40,764 nt of DNA from an uncultured Clostridia bacterium (GCA_944386745.1 CALXCG010000008.1:1-40764); one strand, 5' to 3'; shown: positions 17,579-26,399, counted from the stretch's first letter. Numbers and translations are program-made. The notes: generated by a model from the sequence alone, not told the origin.

Positions 17579-20233
17579 ATGCCAAGTGATAATAATAGAA
17601 GAAATAGAGAACATGATAGTGAACAAACAAGAAAATATAGACCACAAAACAGAAAAAGAAAAACTGCAAGAAGAAGTACTAATAATGAGCAAACCAAAAG
17701 AGTACCAACAGGTAAGAGGCCAGTACCTAAAAAAGGCAATGGAACAAATGGCAAAAAAGGAAATAGTAAAAAAGGTAAAAAGGATAAATTTTCAGCAAGA
17801 CATCCTAAATTAATGATGTTTATTAAAATAATGATTATTCTATTCTTATTACTATGTGTTATTGGAGCAGGAGTAGTTGCTGGAATATTCTTTGGACTAT
17901 TTGGAGACGATTTTGAGATAACAAAAGAAGAACTTCAAATAGGAGTTTCAAACTCAGTTGTAGTAGACTCAAATGGTGCTGTACTTGCAAATTTGAGTGG
18001 AGATGAAAAAAGAAAAATAATATCTCTTGAAGATATGGCAGAATACCTTCCAAAAGCATATGTAGCAATAGAAGACGAAAGATTTTATGAACATAGTGGA
18101 GTGGATTTAAAAAGAACAGCAGGAGCAATATTAAATACAATATTTAGAGGAAGTTCAAGCTATGGAGGAAGTACGATAACTCAGCAATTAGTAAAAAACA
18201 TAACAGAAGATGATGAATCAGAAGGATTAGCAGGAATTTTTAGAAAAGTAAGAGAATGGGCAAAAGCATATCAAGTTGAAAGAATGATATCAAAAGACCA
18301 AATTTTAGAGCTATACCTAAATATTCTATTTGTTGGTGGAGAAGGAAACTTGCATGGTGTTGAACTTGGAGCAGAATATTATTTTAACAAATCCGCAAAA
18401 GACTTAACGTTAGCAGAATGTGCATATATGGCAGGAATAAACAGTTCACCTATGTCATATAATCCATTTGATACATCAACAGACAACACACAAAAAATAA
18501 AAGATAAAACTAAAACAGTTTTAAACAAAATGAAAGAATTAGGATATATAAACAGTGATGAAGAGTATAATGCGGCAATTGCAGAAGTAGATAATGGGCT
18601 AAACTTCCAAAAAGGTCAAATTTCAAATGGTAGTGATTATTCATATCATACAGATGCAGTGCTAGACCAAGTAATAAATCAAGTAATGGAAGAAAGAGGA
18701 GTATCAAGACAAATTGCGGAAAACTATGTATATAGTAGTGGGTTAACAATTTACTCAACAGTTGATACAAGTGTCCAAACAAGATTAGAAGAAGAATATG
18801 CAAAGGACAAATATATAAAATCAGGAAGAGATAAAGACAAAGATGGAAACTTAATAAATGATCACACACAATCAGGAATGGCAATAATAGACTATAAAAC
18901 AGGTTATGTAGTAGGAATAGCAGGAGGATTAGGAGAAAAAGAAGCATCAGGATGGAATAGGGCAACACAAATGAGAAGACAGCAAGGATCAGCTATAAAA
19001 CCACTTGCAGATGTTGCACCAGCATTAGAAGAGGGAATAATAACACCAGCAACAGTATATGATGATGTAAAAACAAATTTCGGTGGAGATTATGAACCTA
19101 AAAATGAAGGCGATGATTATGATGGACTAATAAATATCAGACAATTTATTGCAGTATCACACAACATTCCAGCATTAAAAATAATGAGAGAGCTAACACC
19201 ATCAAAATCAATAGAATATTTAAATAAGATGGGAATGACATCTTTAACTAAAGAAGCGGATAATGTGTTATCATTAGCAATTGGAGGTACTAGCAATGGC
19301 TCAAGCCCATTAGAAATGGCAGCAGCATATGGAACAATTGCAAATGATGGAGTATATATCACACCAACTTTCTACACTAAAGTTGTAGACTCAAGTGGAA
19401 ATACAGTTTTAACACCAAAACAAGAAGAAACAAGAGTATTCTCTGAACAAACAGCATATTTAGTAAAATCAATCACACAAGAACCAGTAACAGCAAGTAA
19501 TGGTACAGCTAAATATTGTGCAATTTCAGGAATTGATGTTGCAGCAAAAACTGGAACAACAGACGAAAGTTATGATAGATGGCTATGTGGATTTACACCA
19601 TATTATGCAGCAGCAACTTGGTTTGGGTATGATAGAAATGAAGAAGTAAGAGGATTTAGCCAAAATCCTGCAGGACAAATTTGGGATGCAGTTATGACAG
19701 ATATTCATAAAGGATTAGATAAAGCATCATTTACAAAACCAAGTGGAATAGTAGAACAAACAGTATGTAAGAGAACAGGCTGTTTAGCAACAACAGGATG
19801 TACAGAAACATATAAAGAAATATTTGCATCAAATAATTTACCAGAAAAATGTCAAGGACATGGAAGTCAACAAATATGTTCAGAATCAGGTAAAGTTGCA
19901 ACAGCATATTGTTCACAATACTGTGCAGTTACAACAAATTACTTTGGAGCAGTTGTGCCAAAAGAACAATTAAATTTATGGAAGCCAGTTAGCGGTAAGA
20001 AATCTAGTAGCGGAACTAAAATAAATGAAGTTTGTACATTGCATACAGAACCAAAAGCAGAAGAAAAACCACCAGAACCAACTACAAATACGTCAAACAC
20101 ATCAAATACTTCAAATTCTTCTAATACAAGTAATACAAACACATCAAATACAAATAGCATAGATAATACAACAAATACAAATCCACCAAGTGATACAACA
20201 AATGCTACAGATAATACGACAAATACAAATTAA
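17579..20233 (+). CDS. Class A penicillin-binding protein (PBP1A type)
   Basis: Bifunctional peptidoglycan synthase of 884 residues: glycan polymerisation and peptide cross-linking outside the membrane. A basic, Asn/Lys/Arg-rich cytoplasmic tail (1-76) precedes one membrane segment (about 78-108). The GT51 domain has EDERFYEH (165-172, catalytic Glu165) and YGGSTITQQLVKN. The transpeptidase domain has the SxxK Ser471-Lys474 in QQGSAIKPL, SHN (527-529) and KTGT (657-660). About 90 residues after the transpeptidase core contain eight or more cysteines, unusual for a wall enzyme, then a Thr/Asn/Ser-rich tail. AAGGAGG precedes the ATG. Confidence 0.94.
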   Translation: MPSDNNRRNREHDSEQTRKYRPQNRKRKTARRSTNNEQTKRVPTGKRPVPKKGNGTNGKKGNSKKGKKDKFSARHPKLMMFIKIMIILFLLLCVIGAGVVAGIFFGLFGDDFEITKEELQIGVSNSVVVDSNGAVLANLSGDEKRKIISLEDMAEYLPKAYVAIEDERFYEHSGVDLKRTAGAILNTIFRGSSSYGGSTITQQLVKNITEDDESEGLAGIFRKVREWAKAYQVERMISKDQILELYLNILFVGGEGNLHGVELGAEYYFNKSAKDLTLAECAYMAGINSSPMSYNPFDTSTDNTQKIKDKTKTVLNKMKELGYINSDEEYNAAIAEVDNGLNFQKGQISNGSDYSYHTDAVLDQVINQVMEERGVSRQIAENYVYSSGLTIYSTVDTSVQTRLEEEYAKDKYIKSGRDKDKDGNLINDHTQSGMAIIDYKTGYVVGIAGGLGEKEASGWNRATQMRRQQGSAIKPLADVAPALEEGIITPATVYDDVKTNFGGDYEPKNEGDDYDGLINIRQFIAVSHNIPALKIMRELTPSKSIEYLNKMGMTSLTKEADNVLSLAIGGTSNGSSPLEMAAAYGTIANDGVYITPTFYTKVVDSSGNTVLTPKQEETRVFSEQTAYLVKSITQEPVTASNGTAKYCAISGIDVAAKTGTTDESYDRWLCGFTPYYAAATWFGYDRNEEVRGFSQNPAGQIWDAVMTDIHKGLDKASFTKPSGIVEQTVCKRTGCLATTGCTETYKEIFASNNLPEKCQGHGSQQICSESGKVATAYCSQYCAVTTNYFGAVVPKEQLNLWKPVSGKKSSSGTKINEVCTLHTEPKAEEKPPEPTTNTSNTSNTSNSSNTSNTNTSNTNSIDNTTNTNPPSDTTNATDNTTNTN

Positions 20234-20238
20234 AAATA

Positions 20239-20273
20239 AGTAAGATGTTCTATAAAATATAGGACATCTTACT
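20239..20273. terminator. Hairpin between the PBP gene and cysS
   Basis: AGTAAGATGT pairs with ACATCTTACT, extended by a T-G pair and CTATA/TATAG around AAA, about 16 bp in total. There is no T run after it and the cysS ribosome site follows within 8 nt, so it may be a processing or stability structure rather than a true terminator. Confidence 0.5.
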
Positions 20274-20297
20274 AAGAATAAAAAGAGGTGAGAACCA

Positions 20298-21695
20298 TTG
20301 GATATATATTTTTATAATACTCTAACCAGACAAAAAGATAAATTTATACCAATTGACAAAAATGAGGTAAGAATTTATTCTTGTGGACCAACAGTATACA
20401 AAGATGCAACAATAGGAAATATGAGAACAAACATATTTCAAGATGTACTAAGAAGAGTTTTAAAATATAATGGATACAAAATCAAGCATGTAATGAATAT
20501 AACAGATGTTGGACACCTAGTTTCAGATGGCGATGAAGGTGAAGACAAAATGATAAAATCAGCAAAAGAAGAACATAAAACACCTTTAGAAATTGCTGAA
20601 CACTATACAAAACTATTCTTTCAAGATTTAAAGGACCTAAATATTGAGATGCCTGAAATAATTTGTAAAGCAACAGACCACATACCAGAAATGTTAGAAT
20701 ATGTTAAAAAATTAGTAGAGAATGGATATGCATACGAAACATCAACAGCAATATATTTTGATATATCAAAATTAGATAAATATCCAATACTATCAAATTT
20801 AGATATAGAAGAGCAAAAAGCAGGTGCAAGAGTAAATGTAGATCCAGAAAAAAGAAATCCATATGACTTTGCTTTATGGATAAAAGCACCAGAAAACCAT
20901 TTGATGAAATGGGATAGCCCATGGGGACCAAGTTATCCAGGTTGGCATATCGAATGTAGTGCAATGGGACAAAAATATTTAGGAGAGCAATTTGATATTC
21001 ATACAGGTGGAATTGATTTAATACCAACACACCATGAAAACGAAATTGCGCAAAGTAAAGGAGCATGTGGAAAAATACCTGCAAATTATTGGTTACATGG
21101 AGAATATTTACTAATTAATGGTGGAAAAATGTCAAAAAGCTTAGGAAATGTTTATCTAATAAAAGACATAAAAGACAGAGGTTATGATCCAATAGTATAT
21201 AAACTTTTATGCTATTCATGTAGTTATAGAATAAAATTAAACTTTACATGGGAAGGAATGGAAGCAACATCGAAATCTTTAGATAGACTTAGAAATGGAT
21301 ACAAAATACATAAAGAAGGAAAAGACAAATTAGACAAAGAAGATAGAAAAAAATTAGAAGAAATAGAGCATAATTTTCATGAGGCAATAAATGATGACAT
21401 GAATATGCCACTTGCAATGAGTTATGTATGGGAAGCAATAAGATATAACAAGAAATCTCCAGAAGTTGCAGATTTATTATTAAAATTTGATACAGTTTTG
21501 GGACTAAAAATTGATAAAGAACCTGAACAAGAAGAAGTTGAAATTCCTAAAGATATATTAGATTTGATAGAGCAAAGAAAACAAGCAAGACAAGAAAAAA
21601 ATTGGGCTGAATCTGATAGATTAAGAGATTTAATCAAAGAAAAAGGTTATGAAGTAAAAGATACAAAAGACGGAATGAATATAAGTAAATATTAA
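20298..21695 (+). CDS. cysS: Cysteinyl-tRNA synthetase
   Basis: Class I synthetase of 465 residues charging tRNA-Cys. The zinc/substrate Cys29 is in YSCGPTVYKDA; further zinc ligands are in GWHIECSAMG and THHENEIAQSKG; the ATP loop GGKMSKSLGN is intact. The HIGH-type signature reads ATIGN instead of the usual HIGN: the first His is Thr, a real substitution at the DNA level (gca aca ata gga aat). The start is TTG at 20298 behind AGAGGTGAG. No T-box leader is visible upstream. A strong bidirectional terminator follows. Confidence 0.94.
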   Translation: MDIYFYNTLTRQKDKFIPIDKNEVRIYSCGPTVYKDATIGNMRTNIFQDVLRRVLKYNGYKIKHVMNITDVGHLVSDGDEGEDKMIKSAKEEHKTPLEIAEHYTKLFFQDLKDLNIEMPEIICKATDHIPEMLEYVKKLVENGYAYETSTAIYFDISKLDKYPILSNLDIEEQKAGARVNVDPEKRNPYDFALWIKAPENHLMKWDSPWGPSYPGWHIECSAMGQKYLGEQFDIHTGGIDLIPTHHENEIAQSKGACGKIPANYWLHGEYLLINGGKMSKSLGNVYLIKDIKDRGYDPIVYKLLCYSCSYRIKLNFTWEGMEATSKSLDRLRNGYKIHKEGKDKLDKEDRKKLEEIEHNFHEAINDDMNMPLAMSYVWEAIRYNKKSPEVADLLLKFDTVLGLKIDKEPEQEEVEIPKDILDLIEQRKQARQEKNWAESDRLRDLIKEKGYEVKDTKDGMNISKY

Positions 21696-21696
21696 A

Positions 21697-21729
21697 ATGA
21701 AAGAAGCTCCAGAAAGGAGCTTCTTTCAT
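21697..21729. terminator. Bidirectional terminator, cysS / convergent gene
   Basis: A perfect 14-bp stem, 21697-21710 with 21716-21729, with loop AGAAA (ATGAAAGAAGCTCC / GGAGCTTCTTTCAT). It lies between cysS (plus) and the gene ending at 21738 (minus). Confidence 0.8.
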
Positions 21730-21737
21730 GAAAGTAC

Positions 21738-22109
21738 TTAAGAAATTTCCAAAATATAAACTGCTTCAGCCGTTTCTACTCTGAAAATTTTCTTTGAAAC
21801 AGGTATTACTTCTAAGATTTTACCACTTTTTATTTCAGTAATCCAATTTCCGTTTTTAAGAACCTTAAAATGTAATAAAAAATCTCCAGTACTTGGAACA
21901 TCAGATTCAGAAGTGTTTGCCAAGAAAACCTCCTTTTCATCTGCAAACCACGAAGATGGATAACTTCCTTCGACACCTTCAAGAGTATATTCTGCAAGAG
22001 AATTATGAATTTCTAAATTCTTTACAGAATAAATCTGATTATAAATCAAATTCCTAGCTAAACCTGTGAGACTTTCCCACTCTTTTAAGTTATACCGTAC
22101 TTTCATCAT
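21738..22109 (-). CDS. Hypothetical protein, 123 residues
   Basis: Not recognised. It begins MMKVRYNLKEWESLTGLA with a helical N-terminus, then probable beta-strands (GDFLLHFKVLKNGNWITEI, KKIFRVETAEAVYILEI); no signal peptide or membrane segment. AGGAGG lies 8 nt before the first of two adjacent ATGs. Codon 5 is CGG, preceded by GTA, and it is the only CGG codon I found that is not at a frameshift junction. Here the zero frame stays open to the end, while a +1 shift would stop three codons later. It is transcribed from its own promoter through a leader of about 75 nt with two small hairpins. Confidence 0.72.
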   Translation of the reverse strand: MMKVRYNLKEWESLTGLARNLIYNQIYSVKNLEIHNSLAEYTLEGVEGSYPSSWFADEKEVFLANTSESDVPSTGDFLLHFKVLKNGNWITEIKSGKILEVIPVSKKIFRVETAEAVYILEIS

Positions 22110-22190
22110 ATTTAGTACCTCCTTTAAAATTATAATGTATATCTCCTGAAGAAGAGATACTATGTAGACCTTTTAGTCTAACATGCAGTA

Positions 22191-22219
22191 ATTGTAGCAA
22201 AATTCTAGAAAAAAGTCAA
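22191..22219 (-). promoter_or_regulatory. Promoter of the leftward hypothetical gene
   Basis: Minus strand TTGACT (22214-22219), 17 bp, TACAAT (22191-22196). The transcript would start near 22184. Its leader contains TAGAC/GTCTA and TATCTC/GAGATA hairpins before the AGGAGG at 22118-22123. Confidence 0.65.
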
Positions 22220-22254
22220 TTTATGTAGATTAATTTAAATTTGTTGATTGATAC

Positions 22255-22283
22255 TTGTAAAATATTAATTAATATAATATAAT
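22255..22283 (+). promoter_or_regulatory. Promoter of galE
   Basis: TTGTAA (22255-22260), 17 bp, TATAAT (22278-22283); divergent from the promoter at 22191-22219. Confidence 0.55.
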
Positions 22284-22317
22284 ACTTAAGAAAAAGAAAG
22301 AAAGGTAGATGATAATT

Positions 22318-23322
22318 ATGGCAATTTTATTACCAGGAGGAGCAGGATATATAGGAAGTCACACTGCAATTGAATTATTAAAGAAAGGATATGAAATAGT
22401 AATAATAGACAATTTCTCAAATAGTAATCCAAAAGTATTAGATGCAATCAAAAAAATAACAGGAAAAGATTTTAAATTTTATGAAATGGATTACATGGAC
22501 AGAGAAAAACTAGAAAAAGTATTTGAAGAAAATAAAATAGATGCAGTAATAAATTTTGCAGGATATAAATCAGTAGGAGAATCAGTAGAAAAACCAATTG
22601 AATACTATACAAATAACATTTCAGGAGCATTAGTAGTATTAGATACAATGAGAAAATATGGATGTAAAAAATTCATATTTAGTTCTTCTGCAACAGTATA
22701 TGGAGAGCCAGAAAAAATACCATTAACAGAAGACTGTAGAACTGGAGGAACAACGAACCCATATGGTACTTCTAAATTATTTATTGAACAAATTTTAAAA
22801 GATATATATAAATCAGATAACACATGGGATATATGTATATTAAGATATTTCAATCCAGTAGGAGCACATGAAAGTGGACTAATTGGAGAAGAACCACAAG
22901 GAATACCAAATAACTTAATGCCATATGTTGCAAGGGTTGCAAATGGAGAATTAAAAGAACTATCAGTTTTTGGTAATGACTATGACACACCAGATGGAAC
23001 AGGTGTTAGAGATTATATCCATGTAGTAGACTTAGCTAAAGGACATATTAAAGCACTAGAAAAAATAGATAAAGAAGGACAAGGATTATATATATATAAC
23101 TTAGGAACTGGAACAGGATATAGTGTTTTAGATATGGTAAAAGCATTTGAACAAGCGACAGGAAAACAAGTACCATATAAAATAGCACCAAGAAGAGCTG
23201 GAGATATTGCAACATGCTACGCAGACCCTAAAAAGGCTAAAGAAGAACTAGGATGGGTTGCTGAAAAGAATTTAGAAGATATGTGTAAAGATTCTTGGAA
23301 TTATATAGTTAATAGAAAATAA
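22318..23322 (+). CDS. galE: UDP-glucose 4-epimerase
   Basis: Short-chain dehydrogenase-fold enzyme of about 334 residues interconverting UDP-glucose and UDP-galactose, supplying sugars for the cell surface. The NAD-binding loop is LLPGGAGYIGSH; most family members read VTGGAGYIGSH, so the Thr is Pro here. The catalytic residues are intact: the Ser of FSSSATVYG and the YxxxK of PYGTSKLF. RYFNPVGAHESGLIGE and VRDYIHVVDLAKGH are classical GalE segments. The start at 22318 fits the family N-terminus (MAILL); an ATG at 22309 lies only 3 nt after AAAGG. argS follows 21 nt later. Confidence 0.93.
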   Translation: MAILLPGGAGYIGSHTAIELLKKGYEIVIIDNFSNSNPKVLDAIKKITGKDFKFYEMDYMDREKLEKVFEENKIDAVINFAGYKSVGESVEKPIEYYTNNISGALVVLDTMRKYGCKKFIFSSSATVYGEPEKIPLTEDCRTGGTTNPYGTSKLFIEQILKDIYKSDNTWDICILRYFNPVGAHESGLIGEEPQGIPNNLMPYVARVANGELKELSVFGNDYDTPDGTGVRDYIHVVDLAKGHIKALEKIDKEGQGLYIYNLGTGTGYSVLDMVKAFEQATGKQVPYKIAPRRAGDIATCYADPKKAKEELGWVAEKNLEDMCKDSWNYIVNRK

Positions 23323-23343
23323 GTAATGGAAGGAATAGATTAA

Positions 23344-25050
23344 ATGATACAATTTAAGAAAGAAATTGCTAAAGAAATTTCAAAAGCAACAGAAATCGAA
23401 CAAAATGAAATAGAAGGATATATTGAAATTCCAAAAGACCAAAACAATGGAGATTATGCATTTCCATGTTTTAGACTTGCAAAAACTTTAAAAAAAGCCC
23501 CACAATCCATTGCAGAAGAAATAAAAGAAAAAATAAAAATTGATAATAATGTAATTGAAAGAATTGAAGTCTTAGGTGGATATATAAATTTCTATATTAA
23601 TAAAAAATTACTTGAAAAAGAAGTATTAGAAGAAATTGCAAACAAAAAAGAATATGGAAAGGCAGAAATAGGAAAAGGAAAAAATATAGTAATAGACTAT
23701 TCTTCACCTAATATTGCAAAGCCATTTCATATTGGGCATTTAAGAACAACTTTAATAGGAAATTCTTTATACAGAATATATAAATATTTAGGATATAATA
23801 CAACAGGAGTAAATCATTTAGGAGATTATGGAACACAATTCGGAAAAATGATAGAAGCATATAAAATGTGGGGACAAGAATATGATTTAACTGTTGATCC
23901 AATTAATAAATTAATGGATATGTATGTAAGAATTAATGAACTTTGTAAAGAAGATGAAAACGTACTTGAAAGATGTAGAGAAAATTTTAGACTATTAGAA
24001 GCAGGAGATAAATACTGTACAGACTTGTGGAATAAATTTAAAGATGTAAGTATGGTTGAATTTAACAAGATTTATGATGTATTAAACGTCAAATTTGACT
24101 CATACAATGGAGAAGCATTTTATGCAGATAAAACTGATGAAGTAATACAAAAACTTGAAGAAAAAGGAGTATTAACTGATTCAGAAGGAGCAAAAATTGT
24201 AGATTTAACAGATGTGGGAATAAAAACACCATGTTTAATACAAAAAGCAAATGGTTCATCAATATATGCAACAAGAGATTTAGCAGCAATAATGTATAGA
24301 GCAAAAACATATGACTTTGATAAATGTTTGTATGTAGTAGCATATGAACAAAATCTACACTTTAAACAAATATTTGCAGTGGCAAGATATCTAGTAGATG
24401 AAAAATATGTAAAAGGATTAGAACATGTATCATTTGGAATGGTAGCACTACCTAGTGGAAGAATGTCAACAAGACTTGGAAATGTTGTAAAAATAGAAGA
24501 ATTAATAGATGGAACAATAGAAAAAGCAGAAGAAATAATAGCAGAAAAAAATCCAGACTTAAAAGAAAAAGAAGAAGTTGCAAAAAAAGTTGGAATTGGT
24601 GCAATTGTATATAATACACTATCAACAGCAAACATAAAAGATCAAATATTTGATTGGAATACAGCATTAAACTTCCAAGGGGAAACAGGACCATATATAC
24701 AATATACATATGTACGTACACAAAGTGTATTATCAAAAGTAGAAGAAATGCCAAAATTTGAAGACATAAATATAGAAAAATTACAAGATGAATATTCTAT
24801 TAATGTTTTAAAAACAATATATAATTTTGAAGACATATTAACTCAAGTAACAAACAAAGAAGAACCTTCAATTCTCGCAAGATATTTAATAGATTTAGCA
24901 AAAGCATTTAGTAATTTCTATAATGAAAATAAAATTATAGGAGAAGAAAAAGAATTACAAGATGCTCGTATCTATTTAACAAGTGCAGTTGGAAAAGTAT
25001 TAAAAATAGGTGGTTACTTATTAGGAATGGAAATGCCAAATAAAATGTAA
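23344..25050 (+). CDS. argS: Arginyl-tRNA synthetase
   Basis: Class I synthetase of 568 residues charging tRNA-Arg. The N-terminal Add-1 domain reads EIPKDQNNGDYAFPCFRLAKTL. The catalytic HIGH motif is in IAKPFHIGHLRTT. The degenerate second signature SGRMSTRLGNVV replaces KMSKS, as in many ArgRS. The C-terminal DALR anticodon-binding domain ends LLGMEMPNKM. Start ATG 23344 behind GGAAGG. Probably co-transcribed with galE. Its activity bears on the CGG-codon question raised in the findings. Confidence 0.95.
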   Translation: MIQFKKEIAKEISKATEIEQNEIEGYIEIPKDQNNGDYAFPCFRLAKTLKKAPQSIAEEIKEKIKIDNNVIERIEVLGGYINFYINKKLLEKEVLEEIANKKEYGKAEIGKGKNIVIDYSSPNIAKPFHIGHLRTTLIGNSLYRIYKYLGYNTTGVNHLGDYGTQFGKMIEAYKMWGQEYDLTVDPINKLMDMYVRINELCKEDENVLERCRENFRLLEAGDKYCTDLWNKFKDVSMVEFNKIYDVLNVKFDSYNGEAFYADKTDEVIQKLEEKGVLTDSEGAKIVDLTDVGIKTPCLIQKANGSSIYATRDLAAIMYRAKTYDFDKCLYVVAYEQNLHFKQIFAVARYLVDEKYVKGLEHVSFGMVALPSGRMSTRLGNVVKIEELIDGTIEKAEEIIAEKNPDLKEKEEVAKKVGIGAIVYNTLSTANIKDQIFDWNTALNFQGETGPYIQYTYVRTQSVLSKVEEMPKFEDINIEKLQDEYSINVLKTIYNFEDILTQVTNKEEPSILARYLIDLAKAFSNFYNENKIIGEEKELQDARIYLTSAVGKVLKIGGYLLGMEMPNKM

Positions 25051-25156
25051 AACAAACTAAAAAGTAAAACTTTATGAAAAAGTTTGATTAAATGAGCTTT
25101 TAAAAGATAATGATAGTTTTTGGTAGCTAATATAGCACTAACAAGAAAAAATTAAT

Positions 25157-25185
25157 TTGAAAGTTCTATTTTATAATGATATTAT
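25157..25185 (+). promoter_or_regulatory. Promoter of the coiled-coil protein gene
   Basis: TTGAAA (25157-25162), 17 bp, TATTAT (25180-25185), about 50 bp upstream of the AAGGAGG site. Confidence 0.55.
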
Positions 25186-25237
25186 ATGTCCATAGTCAAT
25201 CTTATGCAAATAAATTTAGAAAGGAGGAAGATTGAAT

Positions 25238-25681
25238 ATGGACATTAGTGAATTATGGCAAAATATACAAGGAGAATTTAGTAAGCAAAATGAAAGGCTT
25301 GATGGTTTAGAAACACAAGTTGGTACTCTAACTAAAGAAGTAGGTGGACTAAAGACACAAGTAAAGACATTAAATACAGAAGTAAGTGGATTAAAAAAAC
25401 AATTTAAAAACTTAAACAGAAAAGTAAATATCTTAACGAGAGATGTAAAAGTTCTAGATACAAGAGTAGGAAACTTAGAAGAAACTACACAAAGAATTGA
25501 CAAAAGATTAGATGACACTATAAACATAAATATAGCAAAAATATTAAATGAGCAAACAATGATGAGAAAAGAAATGAATGAAAAATTTGATAGAGTAATA
25601 TTACAAAATAATAGAGAACACAAAGAACTTGCCTATCAAATAGCAAAATTACAAGAAGAGCAAGGAAGAATGTATGGATAA
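25238..25681 (+). CDS. Small coiled-coil protein
   Basis: About 147 residues, not assignable to a named family. Residues about 18-90 form consecutive heptads with Leu/Val at a and d positions (LDGLETQVGTLTKEVGGL, LKTQVKTLNTEVSGL, LNRKVNILTRDVKVL, VGNLEETTQRID). This is a parallel coiled coil of the type found in trimeric or dimeric linker proteins. The rest is charged helix. No signal or membrane segment. I place the start at ATG 25238, 10 nt after AAGGAGG; a TTG at 25232 is possible. Monocistronic, with its own promoter and a shared terminator downstream. Confidence 0.72.
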   Translation: MDISELWQNIQGEFSKQNERLDGLETQVGTLTKEVGGLKTQVKTLNTEVSGLKKQFKNLNRKVNILTRDVKVLDTRVGNLEETTQRIDKRLDDTININIAKILNEQTMMRKEMNEKFDRVILQNNREHKELAYQIAKLQEEQGRMYG

Positions 25682-25703
25682 AAAGTATTATATAAAAGAC
25701 ATC

Positions 25704-25745
25704 AAATAAGATTACACTTATTTATACAAAAGTGTAATCTTATTT
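25704..25745. terminator. Bidirectional terminator overlapping 3' end of Crp-like gene
   Basis: A perfect 16-bp stem: AAATAAGATTACACTT (25704-25719) with AAGTGTAATCTTATTT (25730-25745), loop of 10 nt. It serves the coiled-coil gene (plus). On the minus strand it contains the last codons and stop of the Crp/Fnr-like gene. Confidence 0.85.
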
Positions 25746-26350
25746 CCTGTTTTTTCAATAAATCCATCATCTTTTAAAAGTTTTAATTCACGCATCATTG
25801 CACTTCTATCAACACTTAAATAATCAGCTAAATCAGTTAAAGAAAAAGGAAGAGAAAAACTTTTAGTCAAATACATTGAAGAAATCAAATTAAAATATCC
25901 AACCAATTTATCTCTAATAGACCTTTTTGTCAAAAGTTCAATACGCATATTTAGATTAGTAACTTTATTTAAAATAAGCTCTGGAAGCAACTCAGTAAGT
26001 GTTTCATGAAATTTGCAGTTTGTTTTACATTTTTTCTTAATATCATCATAAATGTAGAACAAAACTTCACACTTTCCTTTAGCCTCAACAAATAATTCAT
26101 TATTAGTTGAAACTATATAAAAAACTTCACCAAAGACATCATATTTTGAAAAATGATCTATGATAGTACGGTTACCATTTAAATCATATCTAACTAAATC
26201 AGCACTTCCATCAAGAAGAATACATAATTGATTACGTTTTTCGATGTAATTTGTTATAACTTCGTTCTTTGAAAAAGTTCTCTTTCTGACCTTGTGACAG
26301 CTATTTTCAAGGGCTTCAACAAATTGTTTAATATCAAAACTAATATTCAT
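25718..26350 (-). CDS. Crp/Fnr-family transcriptional regulator
   Basis: 210 residues. The N-terminal cyclic-nucleotide-binding-like barrel (about 15-115) contains NYIEKRNQLCILLDGSADLVRYD and HFSKYDVFGEVFYI. A dimerisation helix and a C-terminal winged helix follow, with LTDLADYLSVDRSAMMRELKLLKDDGFI as the recognition region. Two cysteines in DIKKKCKTNCKFH are close together, but the N-terminal four-Cys cluster of Fnr is absent, so a ligand rather than an iron-sulfur cluster is more likely. It is divergent from nrdD. Palindromes GTTGC-N4-GCAAC overlap the -35 of both promoters, so it probably regulates itself and nrdD. ATG at 26350 with GAGGTATG upstream. Confidence 0.88.
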   Translation of the reverse strand: MNISFDIKQFVEALENSCHKVRKRTFSKNEVITNYIEKRNQLCILLDGSADLVRYDLNGNRTIIDHFSKYDVFGEVFYIVSTNNELFVEAKGKCEVLFYIYDDIKKKCKTNCKFHETLTELLPELILNKVTNLNMRIELLTKRSIRDKLVGYFNLISSMYLTKSFSLPFSLTDLADYLSVDRSAMMRELKLLKDDGFIEKTGNKITLLYK

Positions 26351-26369
26351 TTTTCATACCTCATTACAT

Positions 26370-26399
26370 ATTATATAAGAAATTAGTTGCAATTGCAAC
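26370..26399 (-). promoter_or_regulatory. Promoter and operator 1 of the Crp-like gene
   Basis: Minus strand TTGCAA (26393-26398), 17 bp, TATAAT (26370-26375). The perfect palindrome GTTGCAATTGCAAC (26386-26399) covers the -35, as expected for a repressor site. Confidence 0.7.

Noticed and set aside
19080..19700. Possible frameshift in the PBP gene like those in truB and dacF
   Set aside because: GCGGAT at 19256 is in frame as GCG GAT (Ala-Asp), and SHN and KTGT motifs follow without a break.
20234..20297. T-box leader for cysS
   Set aside because: The gap is only 64 nt, with a simple hairpin; no T-box sequence or specifier stem fits.
24120..24635. 171-codon leftward frame inside argS
   Set aside because: Antisense to conserved ArgRS catalytic sequence, Ser/Phe-rich shadow without initiation signals.
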